Notes under the pieces: generated by a model | Database searches by the model: none | Told to the model about the DNA's origin: nothing | The model's input: the letters and a program-made list of their open reading frames with translations, nothing else | Origin: a virus | Strand: one strand, 5' to 3' | DNA length: 64,000 bases | IMG/VR virus record: IMGVR_UViG_3300033153_016035 | Span: 55,918 to 119,917 of that record | Translations under genes and position numbers: made by a program | In this document: piece by piece, positions 18,944 to 26,788 of the stretch | Layout of the letters: each line of letters begins with the position of its first letter | Numbering within the stretch: the first letter of the stretch is position 1

Positions 18944-18951
18944 CAACCCAG

Positions 18952-18987
18952 CCCCGACAGGATAAGCTCCTGTCGGGGTTTTTATTT
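18952..18987 (+). terminator. Intrinsic terminator after the DUF932 gene
   Basis: CCCCGACAGGA pairs perfectly with TCCTGTCGGGG (11 bp, 5-base loop), then TTTTTATTT. The strongest of the intergenic hairpins in this cluster. Confidence 0.85.
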
Positions 18988-19019
18988 CCCCAAACACTAA
19001 CTCTTTGAAAGGAGACTAT

Positions 19020-19385
19020 ATGGGAAATTTCTTTTACTGGTCCAATTCGGACCTGAAGAACTTAGAAGCGGCCGCACACCGCGATGGGTACCGGCTGCCC
19101 ACAAATTTTTACATGAGGCGGTCGGAAGTAACGGCGGACCTTTACCAACAGGAAGAGGTTCGTGATGAGGCGGTAAAGGCCGCCGCGACGGAGTGGCAGA
19201 AGCTCCGTAAGGGGATTGCCTGGGTCAAGCTCGATGGAGACGACCAGGAGGTCGGTCCCCGATCGGCTGACTTTTACAAGGAAGCCCTCCCCCAGCAGTT
19301 GTTTGACTTGCTGGGAAGTTTTGACCGGAAGGCCGCTTTGGTGGCGGCTATCGAGTTTATACGCACGTATAGACCCGCAGAATAA
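19020..19385 (+). CDS. Hypothetical protein, 121 aa
   Basis: ATG at 19020 with GAAAGGAG 5 bases upstream; the longer TTG start at 19005 would swallow that ribosome site. Soluble, helical, no cysteine pairs or membrane segment, no family recognised. Member of the hairpin-punctuated accessory cluster. Confidence 0.75.
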   Translation: MGNFFYWSNSDLKNLEAAAHRDGYRLPTNFYMRRSEVTADLYQQEEVRDEAVKAAATEWQKLRKGIAWVKLDGDDQEVGPRSADFYKEALPQQLFDLLGSFDRKAALVAAIEFIRTYRPAE

Positions 19386-19460
19386 ACTGTGTCTACAGGG
19401 GGCTAAATGCCTTCTGTAGACTTTATGCTTTTTATTACATTAACTTTTTAAGGAAATATT

Positions 19461-19652
19461 ATGAAAAAGTACGACCTTGTATGCCCCCATTGCCACGAAC
19501 CGGAGGTGGTTCACCTCCCGGCACATGCGCCCAATGAGCCCCACTGTACGGAATGTGGGGAGGATGTGGATCTTGACGAGGTCCACACATTTATCAATGG
19601 GTGGACCGATTATCTGGCTGACAGAAAAGCGTTTTTGGAGGCAAAAAAATGA
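19461..19652 (+). CDS. Small zinc-ribbon protein, 63 aa
   Basis: CPHC (residues 9-12) and CTEC (29-32) form a four-cysteine zinc ribbon, followed by a helical tail. AAGGAAATATT precedes the ATG. The stop overlaps the next ATG (ATGA), so the two are probably translated together. Confidence 0.78.
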   Translation: MKKYDLVCPHCHEPEVVHLPAHAPNEPHCTECGEDVDLDEVHTFINGWTDYLADRKAFLEAKK

Positions 19653-20089
19653 ATCTGATTGAATTCTTCCGAGGAGACTACACCCTAAAAGTGGAGGTTC
19701 TCCTGACGGACCCTGATAATAAAAGGGTCTGCCTGACTATCGTCCAAACTGCCCCTGACACAAGGAAGGCGTTGAGGACCAATCAGTTCTACCTCAAACT
19801 GTCGGAGGCGCGGATACTGTTTCAGGACTTTTTGTCCTGTGAATTTTGGGTCGCCAACCGGCGATATCCAAAAAGACAGTTCCGGCGGATCCGAAAGTCC
19901 AGCCGGTACCGGGATGTCATTATCCAGCCTAAGGATAATGACCTTTCCTTATCTATTATAGATGGGGAGAAGGAAAATGTCCTTCGGTTTCAGTTGACCT
20001 CGTTTGAAGCCGCCGAGATGGCGGACACGGTTTTAGACTATCTGGACAAAAAGCGCCTCGCCTGGGCGATAAAGCAGGCGATAAAATAG
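19649..20089 (+). CDS. Hypothetical protein, 146 aa
   Basis: Starts inside the stop of the small zinc-ribbon gene (ATGA overlap). Mixed alpha/beta, with a basic patch (RYPKRQFRRIRKSSRYR, about residues 72-88) that could contact nucleic acid. No family recognised. The paired translation suggests a joint function with the zinc-ribbon protein. Confidence 0.75.
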   Translation: MNLIEFFRGDYTLKVEVLLTDPDNKRVCLTIVQTAPDTRKALRTNQFYLKLSEARILFQDFLSCEFWVANRRYPKRQFRRIRKSSRYRDVIIQPKDNDLSLSIIDGEKENVLRFQLTSFEAAEMADTVLDYLDKKRLAWAIKQAIK

Positions 20090-20182
20090 GGACTACCGGG
20101 GGACACAGTTCCCCGGTAGCCGTCATGGCCCGTAACATTTCTTTTCGGCGGCCTTTCGGTCGCTATTTAAAAAGGAGAATTT

Positions 20183-20872
20183 ATGTATATTCATTTTTCC
20201 GAACCGGGCAAAATGCCCTGCCATGCCTGGTCGCTTCCGACGGCAATGTGCCAATCGGGACAAAAGTACCGGTTACAGGGCGACCTGACCGGTAAACCAT
20301 TTGCCTGTCGTGTGTGTTATGCACACCTTGGGCCTACGTCCTGGAATAAAAACCAGGGATATTTAACAAAAAACTGGGAGGCGTATGCCGCAAATCCAGA
20401 TGGCTGGGTGATAGAGATTGCCGACGCTATCTGGAATCGACTAAACGCCTTGTATTTCCGGTGGAACCACAGTGGCGATATCCAAAGTGCAATCCACTTA
20501 GGACACCTAGTCGGCGTGGCCGAGCTTTGCCCCAAAACTTTTTTCTGGCTACCAACGTCCGAATTTGCCTTCGTGTCTCGATATCTCCGGGACGGTGGCG
20601 ACATCCCCAAAAATTTATGTGTACGGGTATCGGCCCCACTCATAGACGGGAAACCCCGCATCTTGCGGAGGCCGCACCCCCAAGTGGCATACAGTAGAGT
20701 AGTCTACCATGAGGTAGATGAAACCTTGTGCCCTGCTCACAGACAGGAGGGGGTTTGCGGCAAATGCCGCAGATGTTGGGATATTAACGAGAGACTAGTA
20801 TCCTATCCACTTAAGGTGGGGTACACCTACTGGCCGTTACTAACAGCCAATAGGCTAGGTCTAATAAAATAA
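20183..20872 (+). CDS. Gp88-family phage protein, 229 aa
   Basis: The ordered motifs MPCHAWSLPT...CQSG, ACRVCYAHLG, YFRWNHSGDIQS, CPKTFFWLPTSE and a cysteine-rich C-terminus (CPAHRQEGVCGKCRRC) match the mycobacteriophage Gene Product 88 family, in which conserved cysteines may bind metal. The function of the family is not established to my knowledge. AAAAAGGAG precedes the ATG. It has hairpin modules on both sides. Confidence 0.78.
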   Translation: MYIHFSEPGKMPCHAWSLPTAMCQSGQKYRLQGDLTGKPFACRVCYAHLGPTSWNKNQGYLTKNWEAYAANPDGWVIEIADAIWNRLNALYFRWNHSGDIQSAIHLGHLVGVAELCPKTFFWLPTSEFAFVSRYLRDGGDIPKNLCVRVSAPLIDGKPRILRRPHPQVAYSRVVYHEVDETLCPAHRQEGVCGKCRRCWDINERLVSYPLKVGYTYWPLLTANRLGLIK

Positions 20873-20953
20873 AACCGGGCCGGGGAGGATAGAACCTCCT
20901 CGGTTCTTTATCTTTTACTTTTAATTTTACTTAACAAAGGAAAGGAGATTTGT

Positions 20954-21505
20954 ATGAAAGACAAATCTCATCTTACCACCACCTATGACGCCTACAACAC
21001 CGCCCGGATCCTCGATGACTACGTCAATGGATCCGGCGGCTTCACCGAAGTTTTTGCTGAGAGTTTCAGCTTGGAAGAAGCGCGGGTTGTGTGTAAATTT
21101 TTCTACCACTCCCTCATCTACTATGGAGGAAAAGAGGTAGGCATTGACGGGCGGAACGAATACTACGTAGGGGTCTGCAAAAAAATCAGACCAAAACATC
21201 ACGCCATGCAAGTGGCAGACTGCGCAACGTACAACGGGAACAAGGAAGAAATACCGTACCACCCTGAAGAGTACGCCGTGTCCAGATTTCTGGTACGGTG
21301 GTTGAAGACTGCTTCGATGTCTGAACAGAAGAAATTCTTTCACTTCTTCAGGGAGGACACGCACAACATGCTCCAGTCCTATTTTGTAGAACTGGCCATC
21401 AAAATGTGTCTTTACTGGCACGCTAGGCTCCCAGAACTAAAACCGCTAATAAAAAGTATTGTAGATGCAGGTCACTACATAAATACCCGCGATTTACACT
21501 ACTAA
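20954..21505 (+). CDS. Hypothetical protein, 183 aa
   Basis: GGAAAGGAG lies 8 bases before the ATG. Soluble, largely helical, with scattered Cys and His but no CxxC pair. No family recognised. Separated from both neighbours by the hairpin module. Confidence 0.75.
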   Translation: MKDKSHLTTTYDAYNTARILDDYVNGSGGFTEVFAESFSLEEARVVCKFFYHSLIYYGGKEVGIDGRNEYYVGVCKKIRPKHHAMQVADCATYNGNKEEIPYHPEEYAVSRFLVRWLKTASMSEQKKFFHFFREDTHNMLQSYFVELAIKMCLYWHARLPELKPLIKSIVDAGHYINTRDLHY

Positions 21506-21577
21506 AAAGAACCCGGCGCTGGCCATAAACCGGCGTCGGGTATCATAACCTATTTCGTTTCTTTTTAGGAGAAATCC

Positions 21578-21826
21578 ATGAGATGTACGAAAGAACAACT
21601 GGACCAATGGGTCCAGATACTAACCAAACTTGTCCCACCACCCAAATGGTGTCGGTGGGAATACCGAAATGAGTATGGTCATGGGATTTTCCCCGTAATC
21701 ATAAAAAATGGTGCCGTTTACGCCAACAAGGTGCTCGGCGGGATGGTCCACAATACCAAACCAGAGTTACTGTCGCACATCAAGTTTACGGTTAGTGTTA
21801 TTCAAGCCCTGAAGGGGGGAGAGTAA
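21578..21826 (+). CDS. Hypothetical protein, 82 aa
   Basis: TTAGGAGAAATCC precedes the ATG. Its stop overlaps the next start (TAATG). The sequence contains PPPKWCRWEYRNEYGHG and no recognised domain. Confidence 0.7.
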   Translation: MRCTKEQLDQWVQILTKLVPPPKWCRWEYRNEYGHGIFPVIIKNGAVYANKVLGGMVHNTKPELLSHIKFTVSVIQALKGGE

Positions 21827-22101
21827 TGTATTTCAAATTTAAACTAAACGTAGTCCGGGAGGCCCTATCCTCTGAGACTATTACCATCAATCTCCGGGGG
21901 CCTAAAGAGGCACCGGTATTTTCAAATGGACTTCTGTCCGAAATTCTTGAGGCCAGTGAGGTTGAGACCTCGGTTTCTGTGTCCTCCAAGGACATCAGAG
22001 ATCTACTAAAAACGCATGGGCGGTACAAAAAGTATATGTACTGCTTGGTCCAGAAGGATTACCTTCTAGTGGGATTTTCCCCACTCAAAAAAAGAAAATA
22101 A
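21826..22101 (+). CDS. Hypothetical protein, 91 aa
   Basis: Begins within the stop of the preceding gene (TAATG), implying coupled translation. Beta-rich N-terminus and a basic C-terminal KKRK. No family recognised. Confidence 0.7.
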   Translation: MYFKFKLNVVREALSSETITINLRGPKEAPVFSNGLLSEILEASEVETSVSVSSKDIRDLLKTHGRYKKYMYCLVQKDYLLVGFSPLKKRK

Positions 22102-22173
22102 ACCTGAGCCTGGGTGGAGGTAGAACTTCCCCGGGCTATTATCTTTAATTTCATAACTTTTTAGGAGACTACT

Positions 22174-22683
22174 ATGGATTTTTTAAAGCTTATCAGAGAA
22201 GAAGAGTACCAGACAGTAGTGCGCCAACTGGCGCATGAAGACGGGATCGAAGTGGTCCTATCTATTCCCGGAGTATGGGAGCTGGTGGCGGAGTTTTATA
22301 ACAACGCCGCCATTGAGTTGTGGCAGAAGGAACTCCCCTTTACGTGGGAGGAGGATGGTCACGAGGTGGTATTGGAACTCCTGGAGACGGGCACGAAAGT
22401 CGTGCTACGCCAGTCCGACCGCCCGTGGTCCAGCCCGGGGTTTTCCCGCCTGGAGTACGAAGTCTACCAAACGGGGTTTACCCCCATTTTTGAGAATGAC
22501 GACTTCGCAGTTCCGACGGGGGCGGGTTTAACCCTCAGGTCGACTTTAAGCCTACTGCGCCACCTCACAGACCCACATAAGCTGGGTCGGGAATTTGACC
22601 TCAACCAGCTCGACTGGTTAGAGACTTATGGGGGGGAGATCGGAGGATTTGCTGCCGATTGGCGGCAAAGGCTCGACATATAA
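22174..22683 (+). CDS. Hypothetical protein, 169 aa
   Basis: TTAGGAG precedes the ATG after a hairpin module. Acidic soluble protein, helical at both ends, without motif or membrane segment. No family recognised. Confidence 0.72.
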   Translation: MDFLKLIREEEYQTVVRQLAHEDGIEVVLSIPGVWELVAEFYNNAAIELWQKELPFTWEEDGHEVVLELLETGTKVVLRQSDRPWSSPGFSRLEYEVYQTGFTPIFENDDFAVPTGAGLTLRSTLSLLRHLTDPHKLGREFDLNQLDWLETYGGEIGGFAADWRQRLDI

Positions 22684-22744
22684 AACTAAACCCGGGCGGG
22701 ATGACTCCTGTCCGGGTTACTATTTCTATTTTAAGGAGAAAAAT

Positions 22745-22951
22745 ATGAGCTACAAACACCCCGAAGGGTGGATCAAGCGTGGGGAGAAACACCACTTTTT
22801 CGTGGACGGCGTCTCCCTGTGTCGCCATTTCTACCAATTCACGTACGATAACCCGTCCGAACACGACGGGCTGTACAACTTAATGGACTGCGCCGAGTGC
22901 CAGTCCAAACACAAGCATTTAATCTCTGAAAGGAGATTTAAAAATGGATAA
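22745..22951 (+). CDS. Small Cys/His-rich protein, 68 aa
   Basis: AAGGAG lies 5 bases before the ATG at 22745; the frame is open upstream but lacks a ribosome site. Residues near 26-55 contain C..H and CAECQSKHKH, suggesting a zinc site. Its end overlaps the next gene's start by 8 bases. Confidence 0.72.
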   Translation: MSYKHPEGWIKRGEKHHFFVDGVSLCRHFYQFTYDNPSEHDGLYNLMDCAECQSKHKHLISERRFKNG

Positions 22952-23120
22952 AAACTGTGAGGACTGTGGTACCCCCATTATACGAGGGGGGATGGTTGTC
23001 GTCGATGGCGCCGTGAAGGCTGGCGACGTTTTACTTTGCAGCGAATGCAAAAACAAACAAAAAATTCGTACGCATAACGCCCTCACCCATATGTACGGGC
23101 AGATGGCGATGGACGACTAA
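22944..23120 (+). CDS. Tiny zinc-ribbon protein, 58 aa
   Basis: Starts with ATG at 22944 behind AAGGAG and overlaps the previous gene by 8 bases. It reads MDKNCEDCGTP..., then LLCSECKNK: two CxxC pairs (residues 5-8 and 33-36) spaced as in a zinc ribbon. Followed by the hairpin module at about 23125. Confidence 0.75.
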   Translation: MDKNCEDCGTPIIRGGMVVVDGAVKAGDVLLCSECKNKQKIRTHNALTHMYGQMAMDD

Positions 23121-23195
23121 ACTGTGCCCGGGTAAGGATAAAACCTTGCCTGGGTTTTATTTTTTTATTCCCTAGTTTACTTTAAGGAGACTTCT

Positions 23196-23504
23196 ATGGA
23201 TAAAAACTACACCGACCCCAAAAAGTGTTGGCCCCCAAAAATGGACAAAGACCTCGATCTGATTTTTCGGATCGGGGACACGATGTCAGACTTTTTGGGG
23301 AGGCACGGGGTGGCTGGCCAACTTGATGGCCCATACCAAGCGTGGGCACACCCCAATTACCACAGGGAGACCCCCGAGACAATTAGGGGGGACAGCTCCA
23401 TCGGAGATGGGGGGTTAAATGACAAAGTCCTTAGGTCAGCCACTGCATTTGTGGCGTACAGCTTGTCTATGACGAGTGCCCCGACTGTCGAAGTATCTGT
23501 TTGA
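23196..23504 (+). CDS. Hypothetical protein, possibly frameshifted into the next zinc protein, 102 aa
   Basis: TTAAGGAG precedes the ATG. Residues 1-75 look like a normal soluble protein. The last 25 or so (after GDGGLNDK) overlap a different frame that encodes a dense cysteine pattern, so the true product may continue in that frame after a -1 shift between about 23434 and 23500. No canonical slippery heptamer is visible; a sequencing error or a decayed fusion is as likely as programmed shifting. Confidence 0.6.
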   Translation: MDKNYTDPKKCWPPKMDKDLDLIFRIGDTMSDFLGRHGVAGQLDGPYQAWAHPNYHRETPETIRGDSSIGDGGLNDKVLRSATAFVAYSLSMTSAPTVEVSV

Positions 23505-23710
23505 CATGTTACGCGTGTGGTGGGGTATGGAAGCCCAAGACCCCGCCGGAAAGTCGGGAATGTCCAGAAACCTGCATCCACTGCGGGACTTCCTGCTGCC
23601 CTAATTGCGGTGGGGAGATATATCGCGTTGAGGAGAGGGATGGAGTAGAGGAGCAGTACAGAAAAGCGTGTTCATACTGCTCCTGGCGACACTGCGGGGG
23701 GTGCATTTAA
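23501..23710 (+). CDS. Cysteine-rich multi-zinc-ribbon protein, start uncertain
   Basis: The frame from a possible TTG start at 23501 encodes CYACGG, CIHCGTSCCPNCGG, CSYC and CGGC. It is open back to 23435, and those upstream codons also give cysteine pairs (CICG, CPDCRSICLTC), so coding almost certainly begins upstream of 23501 even though no ATG or GTG is present. This favours a frameshifted fusion with the gene at 23196. Treat the boundary as unresolved. Confidence 0.6.
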   Translation: MTCYACGGVWKPKTPPESRECPETCIHCGTSCCPNCGGEIYRVEERDGVEEQYRKACSYCSWRHCGGCI

Positions 23711-23786
23711 AATAAGGCCAGAGGGGGTTGAAAGCCCCTCAGGTCATCATCTACTTCATAACTTTTTCAAGAAGAAAGGGTATGCT

Positions 23787-24005
23787 ATGTATAGATCAAC
23801 AAGCCAAGTTATCTGCAAAAACCGAAAAACAGGCGAAGAAAAAACATATAGCGGATTAGAACCATGTGATGCTCTGATCGTCATTTACGCGCAGAGCATC
23901 GGAGACTTTAATTCGGCGCACTACGGTAAATACTGTGCATACATACGCCGGGACGGGGTTTACAAATATGAACTTGGGGACTGGTATGTTGCCACTCCAA
24001 CCTAA
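23787..24005 (+). CDS. Hypothetical protein, 72 aa, with truncated paralogue downstream
   Basis: AGAAAGGGTATGCT precedes the ATG. Begins MYRSTSQVICKNRKTGEEKTY. The first 15 codons are closely repeated at 24856, where the copy is truncated. No function recognised. Confidence 0.7.
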   Translation: MYRSTSQVICKNRKTGEEKTYSGLEPCDALIVIYAQSIGDFNSAHYGKYCAYIRRDGVYKYELGDWYVATPT

Positions 24006-24082
24006 ATAAAAACCAGATCTGAGGGGGCTTACCCCTCCTCAGGTCATCATCTACTTTATTTCTTTATTAAGGAGAATTCTAT

Positions 24083-24775
24083 ATGAGAAAAATAAGCGAG
24101 ACACCGAGGGACTGTTATGAGTCCTTCTTTGCGACGTCGTCGCCCATTGTGACCATCCGTCAGGTTTTAGGGATACCTAACCCTGATGAGTTTGGTATTG
24201 TAGGTGATGACGGGGCTTACAAAATATGGTTTGAGGGAACCCCTATCCAAAATTATAGGGGGGAAATTGTATCGGGAAGCTGGCCGCAGTTCAACCCCGT
24301 GGAAAAAGCACGTCAGGAGAGCCTACCCCACCTTGGAAAAGTGTGGGTTATCTGGAGTCATGATCTCGAACTCCTCGGGGAGTGGAAACAGGCCCTAAAA
24401 AAGGGTGATCCAAATTACCGTGAAGCGGTAACGGAGGATATCGTCATCATGTGGCGGTGGTTTGAAATAGACAACCCGTTTCTTTTCATCCATGACCTGC
24501 ACCTGCCAAGGTCGATACCCCTACTAGACTGTGCCCGAAATGACGAGTTTCTCAGGTGGGCATACACCCTCAAATTTGAGGATATGACCCCCCACGAAGA
24601 AAAACACGCCATGAAGCACTGGATGCCCTCCGGTAAATGCAACCAGCACCTTGATGGCAAATTTCGCGTCAGAAAGAACCGACGCGGACTTTGGAAATGG
24701 TCGTGCGGTTTCTGCGGGGAACGGGGCACGGAGAAGTTTAAAGCACCGAGTGAGTGCCCCCTTTGTAAAAAGTAA
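24083..24775 (+). CDS. Hypothetical protein with C-terminal zinc ribbon, 230 aa
   Basis: AAGGAG lies upstream of the ATG. The N-terminal 180 residues are rich in Trp and acidic residues with no recognised fold. The C-terminus has CGFC (residues about 209-212) and CPLC (about 225-228), a typical zinc ribbon. Flanked by hairpin modules. Confidence 0.75.
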   Translation: MRKISETPRDCYESFFATSSPIVTIRQVLGIPNPDEFGIVGDDGAYKIWFEGTPIQNYRGEIVSGSWPQFNPVEKARQESLPHLGKVWVIWSHDLELLGEWKQALKKGDPNYREAVTEDIVIMWRWFEIDNPFLFIHDLHLPRSIPLLDCARNDEFLRWAYTLKFEDMTPHEEKHAMKHWMPSGKCNQHLDGKFRVRKNRRGLWKWSCGFCGERGTEKFKAPSECPLCKK

Positions 24776-24855
24776 ACCCAGGGCCAGGAAGGATTGGAAC
24801 ACTTTCTGGCCATTATCTATTTATTTACTTCATAACTTTTACAAAGGAATGGTAA

Positions 24856-24930
24856 ATGACATATAGACCAACAAGCAGAGTCGTCTGTAAAAACCGAACT
24901 TTTTTAAAGGGGTGGCCATGTGTAAAATGA
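24856..24930 (+). pseudogene. Truncated paralogue of the 23787 gene
   Basis: ATG at 24856 opens MTYRPTSRVVCKNR, matching the start of the protein at 23787. The match stops at ACTTTTTTAAAGGGG, the U-rich tract and ribosome site of the next gene, giving a 24-codon remnant. The break falls in the AACTTTTT motif shared by the intergenic modules. Confidence 0.65.
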
Positions 24931-25061
24931 CTTTTGGGTACGTGGAATCATTCACCCATTTTAATGTCTGCGCAGATTGGACCCCCGACTGCGCGGAGAT
25001 CAAAGACAAAGAGAAGTGTCAAGGGTATGAGCCCGCCACTGGGCCATGCCCTTACTTATAA
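24918..25061 (+). CDS. Small cysteine-containing protein, 47 aa
   Basis: ATG at 24918 follows AAAGGGGTGGCC. The short product has four spaced cysteines after residue 2 (CAD...DCAE...KCQ...PCP). It ends 10 bases before the next ATG. Too short for family assignment; supported by ribosome site and tight spacing. Confidence 0.55.
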   Translation: MCKMTFGYVESFTHFNVCADWTPDCAEIKDKEKCQGYEPATGPCPYL

Positions 25062-25071
25062 GGAGCGACCT

Positions 25072-25341
25072 ATGTTCAGAATTGTGGCAACACAATGCTT
25101 CTGCGACCTTTCCGTTTTCACCATAAACGGAGAGACCGCAGCCTATGAAGACTTCGGCGACAAGTATGACGCCGATGAAGAAAACGCACCCGACTATGGG
25201 TGTGGTAATATGAAATTTTTTCCCAAACCCGCAACCCAAGCGGTACTGGATAAGTACCGCACCACCACCGACGAGTACAACGAGATTTGCGCTGCGCTAG
25301 AAGCGGCGCTATCGTTTGGTGAATGCGAGTGGTGCTCCTGA
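25072..25341 (+). CDS. Hypothetical protein, last gene of the plus cluster, 89 aa
   Basis: The ATG at 25072 is preceded by AAGGAGCGACCT; the frame is open upstream to 24934 but that part overlaps the previous gene and lacks a ribosome site. Acidic, with Cys residues near both ends (TQCFC; CEWCS). Followed by a strong terminator. Confidence 0.72.
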   Translation: MFRIVATQCFCDLSVFTINGETAAYEDFGDKYDADEENAPDYGCGNMKFFPKPATQAVLDKYRTTTDEYNEICAALEAALSFGECEWCS

Positions 25342-25353
25342 CAAACCTATGCC

Positions 25354-25397
25354 CCCCGACTGTGACCAACTAGGTCATAGTCGGGGGCTTTTTTTAT
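25354..25397 (+). terminator. Terminator between convergent operons
   Basis: CCCCCGACT...TGACC (25354-25368) pairs with GGTCA...AGTCGGGGG (25374-25388), then TTTTTTT on the plus strand. It lies between the plus cluster and the minus gene ending at 25394 and may serve both directions. Confidence 0.85.
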
Positions 25398-25630
25398 TTG
25401 CCTTCGTTCAAACGATCCTGCCTGGCCCCGCGATAAAACACTGCAAACTCCTTTTTTCGTAGTGGGACTACCGTCAAGTCGGTGGCATTTACCGACGCCA
25501 ACCTCTCGGTCAGCTCTACCATCGCCTTATCCAATTCTTCATAATCATCTTTCCACTCCAGAAGGATGTGGGCCATCCCCCAGGCTGCTTTGCCGTCCTC
25601 GGTCCGCGTCGTAGTACCCGAAACTTTCAT
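25394..25630 (-). CDS. Hypothetical protein, 78 aa
   Basis: ATG at 25630 (MKVSGTTT) has GAGAGG 8 bases upstream; an in-frame ATG at 25651 would contain that site. Soluble, ends at the convergent terminator. It overlaps the end of the neighbouring membrane-protein gene by 86 bases in a different frame, so one of the two ends may be mis-called. Confidence 0.6.
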   Translation of the reverse strand: MKVSGTTTRTEDGKAAWGMAHILLEWKDDYEELDKAMVELTERLASVNATDLTVVPLRKKEFAVFYRGARQDRLNEGK

Positions 25631-26087
25631 ATGGTTTTCCTCTCTGCTCAAAAAACACCGTTATCATTACCCAGAAAAAGGCAAGCACGATAAGGGCAAT
25701 GAAGACGACCAGGCCCCAAAATAAAACCTCATGGAACCACTTCCAATTTTCCTGTTGACGCATTTGCTTACGGGACATGATGGTCTTTAAAGCCCCCTCC
25801 GCCCGTATATAGATGCCTGATATTAAAGTTCGATGCGCCGCCATGCGTGCCTGTCGTTTTTTATATTCCGTAAATTTCTCACGGCGAATCTTAGCCTTCT
25901 CCGCCTCCGTTAACTCGGGCCCCGTTTCCAACTCGGGCACTTTCCATTGATTATCTGTCACAAACTGCCTCCGGCGCGTTGTTGGTTTTACCTCTCCTTG
26001 ACATAATTGATGAAGTTCCCCTAGAACTTCCGGTGCCTCCTCCCCTTTTTTCGGAGGCTCTAGCCTCCTTAATTTCTTTTTATCCAT
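25545..26087 (-). CDS. Single-pass membrane protein, 180 aa
   Basis: A charged cytoplasmic N-terminal domain of about 115 residues (repeated Lys/Arg/Glu helices) is followed by one strong membrane segment (FWGLVVFIALIVLAFFWVMI, about residues 123-142) and a short polar tail. Stops only 9 bases after RusA's partner frame begins downstream, and is likely co-transcribed with rusA. No family recognised. Confidence 0.68.
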   Translation of the reverse strand: MDKKKLRRLEPPKKGEEAPEVLGELHQLCQGEVKPTTRRRQFVTDNQWKVPELETGPELTEAEKAKIRREKFTEYKKRQARMAAHRTLISGIYIRAEGALKTIMSRKQMRQQENWKWFHEVLFWGLVVFIALIVLAFFWVMITVFFEQRGKPYESFGYYDADRGRQSSLGDGPHPSGVER

Positions 26088-26096
26088 ATTTGTCCC

Positions 26097-26630
26097 CTAA
26101 AGTAATTCCACAAATCCCGGTTCACCGCAGGAGCATTCCCCAACCGGATTAGTCTTAAAATGAACAACGTCTTTTTTACCGCCAAGCTTCATACGCTCAA
26201 TTAAACAGCGTTCACAACAAATATGGGTTGGTAAGGTTACGGGGCCTGCACCGTGTTGTTCATAAAAGACAATCTGAGTTCCTACCTCTGTGATTTTATT
26301 TTCGCCCACTACTTTTTGGTCATAATCACATGTAATCCATTTGGGGTGGTCGTCTTTTATCCAGCCGGTACCTTTAACTGCATCCAGTACCGGCTTACAC
26401 CCCCCTATAAAATTGTCCAAATCGTAAAAACCTCTACGAGATTTTTGGTGGGCGGTAATACTCATACGACGATGGGTGTCCCTATGGTCGCCGTGGGGGG
26501 CAAAAAGGCGTAAAAGGTTTAACCAATGGTTCTTTAATCTAGCGTAGGAGCGCCAGTGTCTACCTTTCCACGTATTTAGAGACGGAATGCGCGCCGGTAT
26601 AAAGATATCCTTTTCAACTACCAAAGACAT
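26097..26630 (-). CDS. rusA: RusA-like Holliday-junction resolvase, 177 aa
   Basis: RusA enzymes cut four-way DNA junctions during phage recombination and packaging. The core FYDLDNFIGGCKPVLDAVKGTGWIKDDHP carries the family's D-x-D-N (D70, D72), a conserved Lys (K79), and the downstream Asp pair (D93, D94). N-terminal beta strands (IFIPARIPSLNTWKGRHW) also fit. The C-terminus adds a Cys-rich tail (CCERC ... CSCG) not typical of E. coli RusA and probably a zinc site. First gene after a minus-strand promoter at 26789-26816. Confidence 0.82.
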   Translation of the reverse strand: MSLVVEKDIFIPARIPSLNTWKGRHWRSYARLKNHWLNLLRLFAPHGDHRDTHRRMSITAHQKSRRGFYDLDNFIGGCKPVLDAVKGTGWIKDDHPKWITCDYDQKVVGENKITEVGTQIVFYEQHGAGPVTLPTHICCERCLIERMKLGGKKDVVHFKTNPVGECSCGEPGFVELL

Positions 26631-26639
26631 AAAAACTCC

Positions 26640-26668
26640 TTGACCTATTCTACCGCCTTATGTAGAAT
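26640..26668 (+). promoter_or_regulatory. Sigma-70 promoter for a small plus-strand RNA
   Basis: TTGACC at 26640-26645, 17-base spacer, TAGAAT at 26663-26668. Points into a short segment without ORF that ends in an intrinsic terminator. Confidence 0.65.
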
Positions 26669-26674
26669 GAAATG

Positions 26675-26778
26675 GTAAGATAATAGTTAATGGGGGTGAC
26701 GTGACCCATTGTGCCTTTTAATCCTATCCCCCCTCCAAACCGGCAGGCAATGCTGGCTTGGAGGGGGGATTTTTTATT
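26675..26778 (+). ncRNA. Candidate small RNA of about 100 nt, antisense to the rusA leader
   Basis: Bounded by the promoter at 26640-26668 and the terminator at 26728-26778, with no start codon in a usable context. A 5' hairpin (AATGGG/CCCATT, about 26689-26710) precedes the terminator stem. A minus-strand promoter at 26789-26816 transcribes across the same DNA towards rusA, so this RNA would be perfectly antisense to the rusA 5' leader. Typical of a cis-antisense regulator; that role is inferred. Confidence 0.6.
26728..26778 (+). terminator. Intrinsic terminator of the small RNA
   Basis: CCCCCCTCCAA (26728-26738) pairs with TTGGAGGGGGG (26758-26768), then ATTTTTTATT. The T-run exists only on the plus strand. 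Confidence 0.85.
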
Positions 26779-26788
26779 AACTCCGTGT

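Larger units (their letters stand above)
16226..24855 (+). repeat. Recurring intergenic module: GC-rich hairpin, U-rich tract, ribosome site
   Basis: Most plus-strand gene boundaries here carry the same layout. The stop is followed within about 10 bases by a GC-rich hairpin (often with AGAA or TAAA in the loop), then a tract like ATCATCTATTTCATAACTTTTT, then AGGAG and the next ATG. Copies lie near 16226, 16590, 16978, 17848, 18952, 19390, 20092, 20876, 21513, 22108, 22690, 23125, 23716, 24012 and 24778. The stems differ while the layout is kept. The copies before 16312 and 16678 are nearly identical and have a second hairpin (GGGGGCCTGAGTGCCCCC) next to the ribosome site. They may be weak terminators, RNA-stability or processing elements. 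Confidence 0.75.
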
